This document shows positions 10,501 through 21,677 of a stretch of 64,000 nt of DNA, in pieces. The notes beneath the pieces are model-generated. The model was not told the DNA's origin and did not search any database. It worked only from the letters and a program-made list of their open reading frames with translations. This DNA is from Prorocentrum cordatum (Eukaryota; Sar; Dinophyceae; Prorocentrales; Prorocentraceae), in the NCBI GenBank assembly GCA_963575745.1, contig CAUYUJ010015015.1:20001-84000 (forward strand). Direction: 5' to 3'. The position numbers and the translations under genes were made by a program. Every line of letters begins with the position of its first letter. Position 1 is the first letter of the stretch.

Positions 10501-10869
10501 GTCCCGTCTTTTGGGCCCACAACGCATGTGTACACCATAGCGAATGTGTGCACAACAACGGATCTGTACACCACAGCGCCCGTGTACACCACAATGTATG
10601 GTACACCGCAATGACCGTGCACAACAGTGTTCCTGTACACCACCATGCCTAAGATGCATGCGCGAATGATAACTGAAGATGCAGGAGGTGGTGTGCACAC
10701 CACATAGCCTGTCTTCACCATATTGCCTGGTGCATCACGATGCCCGCGCGCACAGCGCGACCTGCGTGCGCTTATGTTTGCGTGCACCAGCGCCTGCGTA
10801 CACAACAGATCCTGCAGAAACAACAGTAAATGCGCGCGCCAAATCGCTTCGCTGCCTGTGCACAACGCA

Positions 10870-11045
10870 ATGGACGACGTCGGGCGTCGTCGTCGTCGTC
10901 GTTCGTCGTCGTTCGTCGTCGTCGTCGTCGTCGTCTGTCGTCGCCTGTCGTCCTCAGTCGTCGTCTGTCGTCGTCTGTCGTCGTCTGTCGTCGTCTGTCG
11001 TCGTCTGTCGTCGTCGTCGTCGACGTCGTCGACGTCGTCGTCGTT
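10870..11045 (+). repeat. GTC / GTCTGTC microsatellite
   Basis: GTC triplets grading into a GTCGTCTGTC pattern, inserted directly after family B units. Confidence 0.9.
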
Positions 11046-11216
11046 CCCACGTGCCACTCCAAGCCCCAGCGATTCGCCAACGTGCATCCAAACACCAGCA
11101 AGCTGTGGCGAACACCAACGCACCGTTTAACACAGCGCTCCTTGCAAATTCCCTGCGCCCCCCCCCGGACCTGCACAACCAGCTAAATTAAGTTATCCTG
11201 AACGGGGGGGGGCGCC

Positions 11217-11234
11217 CGATAACCCGGGTTATCG
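11217..11234. other. Perfect 18-bp palindrome
   Basis: CGATAACCCGGGTTATCG. It shares the GATAACC/GGTTATC arms with 9,518-9,533. Both lie in family B territory next to G/C runs. Confidence 0.9.
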
Positions 11235-11589
11235 CCGGACCCTTAAGAAAACAGTCTCTTACAGCCCACAACGCACGCTTACATCGTAGCGATCTTGCGC
11301 ACTACAACGATTGTGTACACCACGACGCCTGTGTACACCACAGGGCTTGTGATGTGTACACCACAATGCTTGCGTACACCCTTTATGCCTGCGTACAACG
11401 ATAACTGCGTGCGACAGAATGCACCAGAACGCCCGTGCACACCACACTGCCTGCGTGCACCATAGTGCACGCCCGCGTGCACAACAGACCCTAGGCTGCC
11501 TGGGATCGCGCGCTGGATCGGAGCCGGGGCGTTATGCGTTATCCCTTGATTGGATAAAATAAGAGTCTCCATTGGGAAATCAATGTTTT

Positions 11590-11755
11590 CGGGCTCCTGA
11601 AGCCCTCTCGAGGGCCCTCTGGAGAGTCTCTGAAGCCGTCTCGAAGCTCTCTTGGACCGTCTGCAGGCCATTCAGAGCTCTCTTGGGGCCGTCTTTGGAT
11701 CGTTTTGGTGCCCTCTTGGGCAGTCTTGGGGCCCGTGGGCCGCGTCACTCAGAAA
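11590..11755 (+). repeat. Family A minisatellite, short block
   Basis: Units such as CCCTCTCGAGGGC, CTCTTGGGGCCGTC and GTCTTGGGGCCC, followed after ~110 bp by the 78-bp dispersed repeat. Confidence 0.65.
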
Positions 11756-11867
11756 AAGATATTTTTCTTTTTTACAGGCCGTGGAAGGCACCCGCGAGCC
11801 GCTGCACTCGAAACAAATACAAAGGAAAAAGCCCCGGGCGGCCATTCACACCCAAAAACGACCCCCT

Positions 11868-11945
11868 CGCCCCTCCCCTGGACCCCTCCCTAGAGGGCTT
11901 CGCCCCACCAGAACGTCATCACTCGTACCTCGCTCTTTCCATTAT
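11868..11945 (+). repeat. 78-bp dispersed repeat, copy 2
   Basis: Second copy of 6,657-6,735. The minus strand reads an open stretch (VRVMTFWWGEAL) preserved only by the repeat. Confidence 0.8.
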
Positions 11946-11999
11946 ATCCATCAGAGAAGGAGGCGAGACAAGAGAGAGAGAGAGAGGGAGCGCGCAACA

Positions 12000-12890
12000 A
12001 AGAGAAGCTTCTGATGACTGAGACCATCATCCACTCACTCCCAACCCAATCAACCACTCCATCTTCACCCACCCACAACCTCCTTGTCAGCATTGTGCCA
12101 GTCGCATCGGCACAACAGTGCCTTCAGCACTGAGCAGCACACGCCCATTGCACACGAAATAGAAGCACTCCCCCATGCTGAGACCCTGGATTACGAGGCC
12201 AAAACCCGAAACCCAAATACCTAGAACCCTAGGAGTCGCGACCACAGGACTTGAAATGCAATGACTATGCCGCAATGCTTCGGATAAGTGCGGCTGGCGT
12301 GACATGCAATGTCAAACGTGCGTACGCACTGCACCATGATACGCCAGAACACCACGTCAGTCGCAACAAAAAAACTGCCTGCTAATACATGCAGGCATGT
12401 ACGTCTGAACGTACGAAGCTACTCCCACGGGCACAACAAGTATGCACATGGGCATGCAAGTGCTTTGCATTACAGATCCTGGCATAACATGATGCGGCCC
12501 AACCAAGCATAACATGAACGGGCGTCGCCACCGCGCATGCGCAATAGTGGATAGTTGTCATGATCGCATGTTGTCTGGTGAGTTCTTTAGTGTGCCTAGG
12601 GTCGACCCCTCCCCCTTGTACAGACCACGGTCCAAGAATCGTCCCCTGGTTCTGCGCTGGAAGACTGCTCCAAGCCAGCGAAAGACCGCCACAGACTGTA
12701 AGCAGCCCCAGGGTAATCCAAAAGCGGCCCAGCGAGTCCCCAGGCTGAAACACATCCACAAGACGCCAAATGAGGCACCAACGAGCCCGCAGCGATCAGA
12801 GGAAACCTTGAGACCGAATGACAAGTAATGCGTGTTGATGCTGATGCAGTTCGCCTTCCGATCACCTCGGGAAAGCCTCAGACAGCGATC
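12000..12890. other. Unique sequence, no recognised gene
   Basis: Lower-repeat DNA with several 60-125 codon frames on both strands and no recognisable motif. Dinoflagellate exons could be short, but I see no homology to support any. Confidence 0.45.
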
Positions 12891-13165
12891 AGGCGATCCC
12901 AGAACTGCAAGAGGCCCCGCTCACCCTGACCCCTAAGACGGGCCAAGAGGGCCACGAAGACAGCCCTAAGACCTGCCCATCGCCCTCAAGATGCTTCAAT
13001 CGAGCTTCTTGCGAAGGGTTCGGTGAAACCATTGATTCCAAAACGGCCCCGAGACCTCCGATGGGCCCACAACAGGACCTAAACGGGCCCACGAGAAGCC
13101 CCTGGGACGGCCCCAAGAAGACCCAAAGTGACCCCTACGAGGCCCACAAGAAGCCTCCAAGATGC
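12890..13165 (-). repeat. Family A minisatellite, reverse and strongly decayed
   Basis: Units like GCCCACAAGAAGCC and GGCCCCAAGAAGACC at about 12-18 bp spacing. Confidence 0.5.
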
Positions 13166-13610
13166 TGGCAGAGAGAGGGAACGAGGCTGCGCAGAAAGTT
13201 ATGTCAGACCCTCGTCAGTCTAAACAGGGCGAACAGGAACAGGTCTTCGACTCCGTCTCCGTCCTGCAGCGCTACTGCGATGGCGCGGTGGCTGGGCCCG
13301 CCACAGGCAGCTGGATACAACGAGGATGCATATACCAAAAACACGTTGCGCTGTCAGCGGCGAGGGCGAGCGCACGACGCGGTCGAGTAGCCGGCGTATG
13401 CGAAAACCATCCACAAACCAGACCACAAAAAAGGCGTGACGTTGCTGGACATGCGATGCGCGGAAGACCCGGTATGGCACGAGCAACGTGTCTAGCAGTC
13501 ACCGCTCACACCGACTTTACTTGCATGTGCGCACGGTGGACTGACTATAATATACCATCATGTGTTCACACAAGCACGCTGCGCGCAGGGGGTAGGGCGA
13601 AGAACCCGGA
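13165..13610 (+). other. Unique sequence with an unrecognised open frame
   Basis: A 162-codon + frame (13,162-13,650) starts in mixed sequence and ends in the CA/GA repeat. It has no signal peptide, membrane segment or motif that I recognise. Its overlap with two other frames of similar length argues against coding. Confidence 0.3.
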
Positions 13611-13840
13611 TCAAAAGAGAGACAGAGAGAGTGTGCGTGTGTGTGTGTAAAACAGAGAGGAAGAAGAAAAAGAAGAAGACAGAGAGAGAGAGAGAGCGAG
13701 AGAGAGAGAGAGAGTGCGAGCCAGAGGATGAGAAGGAGAAAGAAAAGGAGGAGTCCAGGAGAGCGAGCGAGAGGGAGTAGGGAGTCAGGGAGAGAGAGAG
13801 AGAGAGGAAGAGAGAGAGAGAGAGAGAGATCATGGAATAG
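13610..13840 (+). repeat. GA-rich tract with short GT run
   Basis: AGAGAG and AGAAGA repeats, nearly pure purine on +. Confidence 0.85.
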
Positions 13841-14620
13841 CGAGTCTGAGGGCAGATGCGAGGTAGGCAGCTGAGCCTGCATCACAAGCAGGCGTCAGAG
13901 GGAACAAGCAAGAACCCATAATGTTTGGAAAAAGACGCGAGCCTGTCAGCTGGCTGGGCAAGGTCTGCTAGGCTGCATAAAAGGGAAACGCTAAAACAGA
14001 GGATCCTACACAGCGCGTGCGAGGCAAACAAACTGATCGCCTTGGCTGCCGACAGCGTTGCAAAGTGGTCTCCAGAAAGTGATCAAAGAGCCTGCCACAA
14101 CTGTGCAAGTGCAAACGCCGAGAAATGTTGCTCCTGGTACATTGTGGCAATGGTGCCAATAAGCGCGCAGTCGGCACTAGCCTGACGCTTGCGACATGAT
14201 TGCAAGATGTTCGGTAAATGGTTGCGTAGCATATGCGAATGTTTTGACGCAGGTGCCATGTACTTGCAGGCTGGGTGAATGTTCAACGGTTACCGAATGC
14301 TTCAACATGTAATGCATAAGTGCAGTCGAGAATTGCTTGATGCATGCTTGGAGCTCGCTAACCGTTATTCTGTCACTGCCATACGCGTGCCACATGCTTG
14401 TAGTAAAGTTTTACTTGGAGAGAATACCAAAAACTGCCAGGACAACCCTTCGTGGCGAAGCGTGTCCGAAATACGTGATCAGCAAAAACGCTTACTGGTT
14501 GATTGCAGTCTGCTTTGAACATGCTTTCCTAATGTGTGCCCGTCCTTGCGACGTGAGCGTTGAAACTGCTCCAATGCGTGGTGACGGATGCGTGCTGAAT
14601 GAATGGTGACGCCTATAGAC
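13840..14620. other. Unique sequence, no recognised gene
   Basis: Less GC-rich and free of visible repeats. Frames up to 90 codons on both strands, none recognised. Confidence 0.45.
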
Positions 14621-14750
14621 CATTGCACTTGACGCGCCAGAGGTACTGGAGGTCCCAATTAAGCTAGAACATCCACAGAGAACATTGCACTTGACGCGCC
14701 AGGGGTAACTTGAGGTCCCAATTAAGCTAGAGAATCCAAAGAAAGCGCTG
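14621..14750 (+). repeat. Two-copy tandem repeat of about 62 bp
   Basis: CATTGCACTTGACGCGCCAG begins at 14,621 and again at 14,683. Both copies carry GAGGTCCCAATTAAGCTAGA. Confidence 0.85.
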
Positions 14751-14754
14751 CACA

Positions 14755-15390
14755 ACTAGGCCACGAACAAGCCAGGAAATGAAGCAAGGGGCGGTCAACA
14801 GGTATTAACCCCACCCCATTCCCCACTTCAAATCTCAGTCCAAGAACACCACTTCAGACGCCACGCAAGATAGCAATATGCAATCAGGCGGTAAGGGCAA
14901 GTACAAGATGCGAGCGTGCGTGGCGTTTGATCGAAGCGACGGTCCAGGGATGACTTACCCAGGCCATACCTCACACGGTGATGAGCTGTGGCAAGGCAAG
15001 CGTACCTATGAACACCTACTTGCATTGACGCGGCCTGGACAGCCTAAGAGTTACAGCGCAGGCCAATAGAAACAAACACACACACACACAGACAGACTGG
15101 TGAGCACACATGCCAGAAGCCAGGCGAAAGCTGGCAGACCCGTGGCTGCTAGAACGGAGCTCCAGGAAATTGTTTTTTCTCTTCCGGGGAGCAGCCCGTT
15201 TATCATTCGGCGCGCTGGGCTTTCTTCCGAGAACTTGTGTTCCTCTCTTCCGGGAAGCTGTCACGGATCTGCCAGCCCTCGCCCAGCGTCCGAACATGAC
15301 CAGCAGTGCCCTCCGCTTCAGCGGTGAGCGGACGGACGATGCGCCTCTTGAACAGCAGCTCGGGAGCCCGTGCCGTGTTGCCGCACCCGC
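14755..15390. other. Unique sequence, no recognised gene
   Basis: Includes a short CA run (15,072-15,090). Overlapping frames on both strands, none recognised. Confidence 0.4.
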
Positions 15391-15566
15391 GGAGGCACAG
15401 GTTTGGACGCCCGAAATGGGTACGGAAAAAATGGGCCCAGTGCCCAACAGCAAATGTTGTCCCAAATCAGCAGCGGCCGCTGTTGGGCAGGCGGCCTTCT
15501 GTCTCGAATGTACACAGGCCGCGGCGACACGGACAGCGAGTCCTGGTCAAAATGGGCAAGAATCGG

Positions 15567-15700
15567 CGGTGGACAAACCTCCCTTTAGTAAACCTCCCCT
15601 TAGTGAAAACGGCCTGGGGCCGGACCTGGACCCGCAACAATGACGGCCGCGACGCCCGCTCGCGAACAGAAACGGCCAATTCCTGAATCGACGTGTCAGT
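15567..15700. mobile_element. MITE-like CTTTAGTAAA family, copy 2 (right end missing)
   Basis: Shares CCCTTTAGTAAA, CTTAGTGAAAACGGCCTG and AATCGACGTGTCAGTG with 3,863-4,044. It stops where the next hairpin element begins. Confidence 0.65.
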
Positions 15701-15702
15701 GC

Positions 15703-15862
15703 CTACCTACCAGACCACCCCAACCCAACCCGAAGACCCGAATTTCGGGTTGGGGGGGTACGGGTTCCATATATGTTTTCTCGATGCTCCAAGACCCCCC
15801 CCACTGGAAATGGAGGTCAATTTGAGGCCTTCGGGTTGGGTTGGGGTGGTTTGGTGGGTGGT
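15703..15862. mobile_element. Hairpin element with perfect 21-bp arms
   Basis: The left arm contains CCACCCCAACCCAACCCGAA and the right arm its exact reverse complement, TTCGGGTTGGGTTGGGGTGG. Total about 160 bp, non-coding. Confidence 0.75.
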
Positions 15863-15951
15863 AAGTCAGGGTAGGAGGTCGATCAACCTCTGAAAGAACT
15901 GCTGCTGGGCATTGTACCCATTCCTCCCGTACCCATCTCGGGCGTCCAGCA

Positions 15952-16490
15952 CAAGGAGCACGTGCCACGCGGGAGGCTCAGCACGTGCCCGTCGCCCGCC
16001 GGCGCCGCAATGCCGACGCGGGCGCGGGCGCACGGAGGAGGGACGAGCCGGGCCAGGAGGGGCGCGGGCGCACACGTCAGGGTCGCGTCGTGCCGGAGTC
16101 GGCGTTCGTCTCTTGACGCCGCGGGGATCGCTCCGCCTGGAAGGATCGGCCGTTTCCGAGACGTCCCAATCTTTCCACCTCGAACGAGTCTGGGTCGCCC
16201 GCGGCGTTCAACGTTGGAACGCCGATGGCGGGGTCGCCACCAGTCGACACGACACGAACCTACCGTCCATCTGCGAATGTAGGAGACGACAAGGCAACGG
16301 TAGAACAAGTCGGGGTGCGAAAAAGGGTGCGCAACAGCGCGCCTGCGGGCCCACCTGCCATGAATCCCTGTTGTTGTCGTCCTCGTCCTCCTCATGAATG
16401 CCACCGCCCTCCTCCCCCGCGTCTTCCACCTCGTATATAATCATGCATGTCCTCCTAATAGTATTCCTCATCCTCCTCCTGCACCTCCTC
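15952..16490. other. GC-rich unique sequence, no recognised gene
   Basis: Frames of 160-173 codons on opposite strands are Arg/Ala-rich with no motif. Confidence 0.4.
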
Positions 16491-16493
16491 TTT

Positions 16494-16554
16494 TGCCTCA
16501 TCCTTCTCCTCCTCCTCCTCCTCCTCCTCCTCCCTCCTCCTCCTCCTCGTAATG

Positions 16555-16612
<58 letters not shown>

Positions 16613-16670
16613 CCATCATCATCATCAGCATCATCATCATCATCATCATCATCATCAGCATCAGCATCAG

Positions 16671-16709
<39 letters not shown>

Positions 16710-17335
16710 TAGCAGCAGCAGCAGCATCAGCATCAGCATCAGCATCAGCATCAGCGGCAGCAGCATCAGCATCATCAGCAGCAGCAGCATCATCAGAATC
16801 CTCCTGCTCTTCCCCCTCCTCATCGTCTTCATAAGGAGCAGCACCAGCATCATCATCAGCAGCATCATCACCATCATAATCAGCGTCATCAGCAGCAGCA
16901 TCAACAGCATCATCATCATCATCATCATCATCAACATCAACATCAACATCAACATCAACATCAACATCAACATCAACATCAACATAATCGTCATCATCAT
17001 CATCAGCAGCAACAGCAGCAACAGCAGCAGCATTAGCATCCTTATCGTCATCAGCAGCGGCAGCACCAGCATCGCATCCAGGGTCGTCATCGTCATCGTC
17101 ACCAACAGCATCATCAGCATCATCATCAGCAGCAGCATCTGTAGCATCATCACCATCACAATCACCAGCAGCAGCAGCATCATCAGCTTCATCATCAGCA
17201 GCAGCAGATGCAGTATCAGCATCAAAATCAGCATCAGCATCAGCATCAGCAGCATCATCATCATCAGCATCATCATCACCACCATCACCATCATCATCAG
17301 CAGCAGCAGCGGCAGCATCATAAGCAGCAGCATCA
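16494..17335 (+). repeat. Compound microsatellite, (CCT)n then (CAT)n
   Basis: About 60 bp of CCT leads into ~780 bp of CAT triplets with CAG, CGT and AAC substitutions. It holds a ~290-codon frame on each strand (poly-Ile/Ser, poly-Met/Leu), artefacts of the repeat. Confidence 0.95.
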
Positions 17336-17339
17336 TTAA

Positions 17340-17875
17340 ATCACCTTTGTTATTGACGAGTTAGAGAAGGGCACTCAACCTGTATCCAGCATTTGTGAGG
17401 CGGATGGTTGCATGCTGAATGTTAGCGGCACTTTGATGGGTGCGAACAGGCAACATATTTATGTAAGGCGAGCCTTGTGTGAACGCTACGGCAACATGAG
17501 ACACGTTTCGCCTGCGTGCCCAAATGCTGGATGAGAAAAGGATGGGCACGGGACGAATTCACTCGTGCTCATCCGTTCCTCATCCATGCTCCCGACCCCC
17601 TCTGGACCGTGCTGCTACTCATCCAAAGTCGGCCTGGTAAACTTCTGAAAAAAACACTGCGCAAGTGTTGGTTCATGGCGCGCAACGCCCCTCCAGAAGA
17701 GACCCAGAGCAACTCACGGGCATGGAGAGCCCAACTTTCCCGCCGCAGCGCGGCAGAGGCGATGCGCTCGCGCGTCCAAGCAACCCGGGCTACGGCATTG
17801 CGAATCGTCCCATAAGCAAGTGGAGAAGAAAAAGAAGAGAAGCGGCCGCAGAGACAGATGGGAAGAAACCGCACT
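17340..17875. other. Unique sequence, no recognised gene
   Basis: Short frames only (to about 105 codons), no motif seen. Confidence 0.4.
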
Positions 17876-17879
17876 CACG

Positions 17880-18370
17880 CGGCGAGGAGGGGGAGGGGGA
17901 GGAGGAGGAGGAGGAGGTAGGAGGCGGAGGAGGAGGCAGGAGGGAGGAGGGGCAGCCGAAGGAGGAGGGTTGGAGGAGGTGACTGCAGGGGAGGACGAGG
18001 AAGAGCAGAGGAGGAACCGAGGGAGGGCGAGGAGGAGGAGAGGGAGGAGGAGGAGGGAGGAGGAGAGGAGGAGGAGGAGGAAGAGGAGGAGAAGGAGAAG
18101 GAGGGGGGTGAGGAGGAGGAGGAGGAGGAGGAGGAGGAGGAGAAGGAGGAGGAGGAGGAGGAGGAGGAGGAGGTGGGAGGAGGAGGAGGGGAGAGGAGGA
18201 GGAGGAGGAGGAGGAGGAGGAGGAGGAGGAGGAGGAGGAGGGAGGGAGGGTAGGAGGAGGAGGAGGAGAAGAGGAGGAGGAGGAGAGGAGGGGGGCGCGA
18301 AGGGGAGGAGGAGGAGGAGGAGGAGGAGGAGGAGGATGAGCAGGAGGAGGAGGAGGAGGAGGAGGGAGGA
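17880..18370 (+). repeat. (GGA)n homopurine array
   Basis: About 490 bp, nearly all GGA/GAG on +. Poly-Glu/Gly/Arg frames are artefacts. Confidence 0.95.
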
Positions 18371-19025
18371 GGGCGCAGCCGAACCCTCGGTCACCCGCGG
18401 GGAGCCCAACAGCCAGGCGCCACCGAACCCTGTCACCGTGCCTCCGCGCTCGGGCGCAGGTACGCAAGGCGCGAAGACGCACCTCTCGCGCGGCCATCCC
18501 GGGGAAGGGAAGCTCTCCGGCCCAGACCGAAGTGGGCGGCGCGAAGCGCGCTTCTCTTCGCGACCCAACAGATCGGGAGCCCCAAAAGACGTACGCGCCC
18601 AACCACGTACATGAACGCAGCCCTAAAGTCCGCGAGGCCGACGGCGTGACACGAGCGTTCGCGCAAGGCGTACCCTCGAGGCCAACGTGGACTTATGTAC
18701 GTGCACGTGCATTTTGTTCAAGGGGCCCAGGGGCACACAAGGAAATAGACACAACCCCCCCAAATGTTCTCATATTTTCTGGGTTTTCGTTTCCCCCCCC
18801 CTTCCCATGTTTTCCCATCTTTTCTTGGGAGTCGACGATGAATTGTGTCTGTGTGTGCTGTTTCCCCTCCTGATATATTTTTCCGCTCTGGAACAGAGCC
18901 TCGCCCCGAGGCCTTCCAAGACAGGTTCCCGCACCCGCTCGTGGGGTCCGTCCTGGGAACGCTCCCGAGCTGCGCTCCCGCCGTGGCGGCCACGGGGCCC
19001 CCCAGGGGCAAAGAAACGAGCAACG
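18370..19025. other. Unique sequence, no recognised gene
   Basis: Several overlapping frames on both strands without domains. Confidence 0.4.
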
Positions 19026-19027
19026 AG

Positions 19028-19743
19028 GAGCACCTCCTCCTCCTCCTCCTCCTACTCCTTCATCCTCCTTCATCCTCCTACCGCATCACTCCCTATCCCT
19101 CCTCCACCCTACTTCATCCCCACTCCTCTTCCACCTCCCCCTCTTTCTCTCATCCACACTCATCCTCCTCCTCCCCCTCTTCCTCCTCCTCCCTCCTCGC
19201 CTCCTCTCCTTCCTCATCATCATCATCATCAAATCACTCACCATCATCAGCATCAGCATCAGCATCAGCATCATCAGCATCATCATCATCATCATCAATC
19301 ACCACTTCATCCATACATCAATAATATCATCATCATCATCATCATATCATCATCATCATCATCATCATTATTCATCATACACATACATATCATAATACAG
19401 ATCATCATCATCAGCAGCATCATCATCATCATCAGCATCATCATCATCATCACCATCATCATGATCATGATCATCATCAGCAGCATCATCATCAGCAGCA
19501 TCATCATCATCATCAGCATCAGCAGCATCATCACCATCACCATCACCATCATCACCATCATCATCAGCAGCATCAGCAGATCATCAGCTTCGTCATCATC
19601 ATCATCATCAGCAGCAGCATCCGCATCATCTTCAGAATCAGCATCAGCATCATCAGCAGCATCATCAGCATCATCAGCAGCATCATCATCATCATAAACA
19701 TCATCATCAGCATCATCGTCATCATCATCATCCTCATCAACAT

Positions 19744-19774
<31 letters not shown>

Positions 19775-19862
19775 AGCACCACACTCAACATCATCATCAG
19801 CAGCAACATCATCATCATCATCATCATCATCAGCAGCATCAACATCCTCATCATTATTATCA
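19028..19862 (+). repeat. Compound microsatellite, (CCT)n then (CAT)n
   Basis: CCT-rich to about 19,212, then CAT with CAG/CGT variants. Same order and polarity as 16,494-17,335. Confidence 0.95.
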
Positions 19863-19864
19863 TC

Positions 19865-20300
19865 TTTCCGTCTCCCTTTGACGCCTGCGGTGGATACGGA
19901 AGGACCTAGGCCGGATGGACACCTTTCAAGAACATGGGGCACTTCCGCTAGACCTCCCCTGTACTGCCATGCATACCTCGCCCACACTCGGGCAGCAAGG
20001 CAGAGGAACAGAGGAGGGCGCCAGAGGGGAGAGGATAGGGGAAGACACCAGAGAGCAGACTTATCAAGCATCTGGGCCTCACCTGGAGGGAGAGAGCACG
20101 AGGACCATGACCAGGACTGCACACAGAAACGTCGGTGCCGATTGTGGCCATCGTCAATATTGGCCATCGTCAAATCGTGGGACCTCTTCGCGAATCGGCG
20201 ACGGCTGTTATGGACCGTGACCACGGTTGGCGCCGACAGGATCTGGTGGCATCTTGTCGAGAGCACAAGATCAGGACCCACATAGCCACCAGGACAGGCC
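19865..20300. other. Unique sequence, no recognised gene
   Basis: A 135-codon + frame (19,878-20,285) shows no motif. A small duplication of GGCCATCGTCAA sits at about 20,148-20,172. Confidence 0.4.
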
Positions 20301-20307
20301 AAACCAT

Positions 20308-20380
20308 TTAGCAGACGCACCCCCGGAAGAAATTGAGCAGGGCCCAGGGCTGTTCAGTAAACGTCCAGGGCCGTGGCGTT
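20308..20380 (+). repeat. Dispersed GGGCTGTTCAGTAAACG repeat, copy 1
   Basis: ACGCACCCCCGGAAGAAAT then CAGGGCTGTTCAGTAAACG matches 34,548-34,621 with substitutions. Confidence 0.65.
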
Positions 20381-20467
20381 CACGCCGCTGGTCGGGCTCG
20401 GGGTGGCTTTCCCGCCCCTAATGTTGGTCGTGGCAATCGTGCTCCCTCCCTCGAAAAGCAGACTGAG

Positions 20468-20668
20468 AAGAAGAAAACACACAATGAACATAAGCTTTTG
20501 GCGCTCCGCGCGGATTTCTTGGATCCGCGCTAGGCCCCCCTCCCTGGCGCGTGGAGCGCGTCAGGGGCGGCGCCGGAAGCGTCGCCCTTGGGGGCAGAGC
20601 GCGGATCCAAGAAATCCGCACGAAGCACCAAAAAGTTTATGTGTATGGCGTTGTTCTTCTTCGAGAAA
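20468..20668. mobile_element. Foldback element, GGATTTCTTGGATCC family, copy A
   Basis: About 200 bp with ~70-bp inverted arms. The left arm has TTTTGGCGCTCCGCGCGG then ATTTCTTGGATCCGCGC. The right arm is its reverse complement (GCGCGGATCCAAGAAATCCG, CACCAAAAAGTTTATG). Outermost arms share GAAGAAGAA. The GGCGCC-rich loop carries no gene. Confidence 0.75.
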
Positions 20669-20669
20669 A

Positions 20670-21040
20670 AGCAGACTTACCCAGCATCGGGGCCTCACCA
20701 GTTGCTTACGGGAGGCCCCCGGGCTCGAGAGAACAGTTCACGCAGCAGGCGGCTGCGAGGGCAGAGGTGCGCCAGCCCCCGCCCCCCTGGCACGCGTCGG
20801 CGGGCGGCGGCGGCGGGCGGCTGCTCGCTCAGGTGGCCGCTCGCGAGAGCGAGCGTGGGGAAACCAAAAAGATACAGGCAGAGGTGATTGCACAGGACAC
20901 GCGGCAGGACACCAGACTCTTCCGCCGGCAACGTCCGGCAACGTGGCCTCCAAAACCCCAGGGAACAAGGGTGCCCCTGCCCCGAGACTGCAGAGAGCAC
21001 GGCGCAATGCAGGGTCGACCTGCCACTCCGGGCCGGCTGT
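20670..21040. other. GC-rich sequence, no recognised gene
   Basis: Arg/Ala/Pro-rich frames on both strands. Nothing recognised. Confidence 0.4.
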
Positions 21041-21340
21041 ACTGATACCGCTACTCTCAGGTCGGGCGTGTCCCCCTACAGGCGGATTTTGGACGAAAAA
21101 TAAAGAATACTCCAACAATACCCTAAAATTGTCAAAAATGATCAGAGAATCGCTCCCTGACTATTTTTACTATTTCTGACTACTACCCCTGGAGAGGGAC
21201 AGGCCAGACTTAACGCTACACTCCCCAGGCCTTTCCTGGGATACACTCTGCCCAGAATTGAGCGAGGCAAACCCAGCGGTGGCGACGAGTGCTCCCCAAG
21301 AGACGCCCAACAAAGGAGGCGAAAGCGAGGCCAGGGGGTG
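21040..21340. repeat. Dispersed repeat block (CCCAGAATTGAGCGAGG / CTGTAGGGGGACACGCC)
   Basis: 21,180-21,330 matches 48,123-48,282 (CTGCCCAGAAT, CCAGCGGTGGCGAC, GGCGAAA.CGAGG). 21,055-21,090 on the minus strand (CCTGTAGGGGGACACGCCCG) matches 50,455-50,480 and 33,690-33,715. Probably ends of one MITE-like family. Confidence 0.6.
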
Positions 21341-21349
21341 CCAGACAGG

Positions 21350-21675
21350 GCTGGACCTAAACGTTGTTGTTCGTTGTTGCGTTCGTCTTGGTTCTCGCTC
21401 TGCTCGACCTGTTGTCCTGCATACCTCCCTGCCAAAACGAGGAACAAGACACGGCCGAAGTCCAGCATAGAACAGCGTTTGGGTCCAGCCCTGGTGTCAG
21501 GAATCGGCACCTCTCTCTCCTCCGAGAGCGGGCGGAGAGAACAGGCGGGAGGCCTCGCGAGCGGAGATGATGGCACGGCCGAACGGGCGTGTACGCGGTG
21601 GCTCACGCTCGAAAGGAGGAGGCTCCACCACCACTACCGTGGGTATACGACGGGGGAGAAGGGAGGATGTGGAGG
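21350..21675. other. Unique sequence, no recognised gene
   Basis: No domain recognised in any frame. Confidence 0.4.
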
Positions 21676-21677
21676 TG

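Larger units (their letters stand above)
8875..11490 (+). repeat. Family B minisatellite field
   Basis: Degenerate ~18-bp units (CACCACAGCGCCTGTGTA) fill about 8,890-9,015, 9,145-9,280, 9,770-9,965, 10,140-10,385, 10,520-10,860 and 11,265-11,490. Four conserved islands, a GTC array and 9,400-9,770 (unique, with palindromes) interrupt them. Translated frames rich in Cys/Val/His/Thr come from the repeat and are not genes. Confidence 0.85.
15399..15951. mobile_element. 550-bp element with ~50-bp inverted ends, carrying nested insertions
   Basis: The left end (TGGACGCCCGAAATGGGTAC, then GGGCCCAGTGCCCAACAGC) is mirrored at the right (GTACCCATCTCGGGCGTCCA). Inside lie a CTTTAGTAAA-family fragment (15,567-15,700) and a complete hairpin element (15,703-15,862). 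No transposase frame. Confidence 0.65.

Noticed and set aside
13162-13650. 162-codon + frame as a host gene
   Set aside because: Overlaps similar-length frames in other phases, ends in simple repeat, no recognised motif.
17714-18614. 264-284 codon frames over the GGA array
   Set aside because: Open on both strands and in several frames, with poly-Glu/Gly/Arg or Leu/Pro composition set by the repeat.
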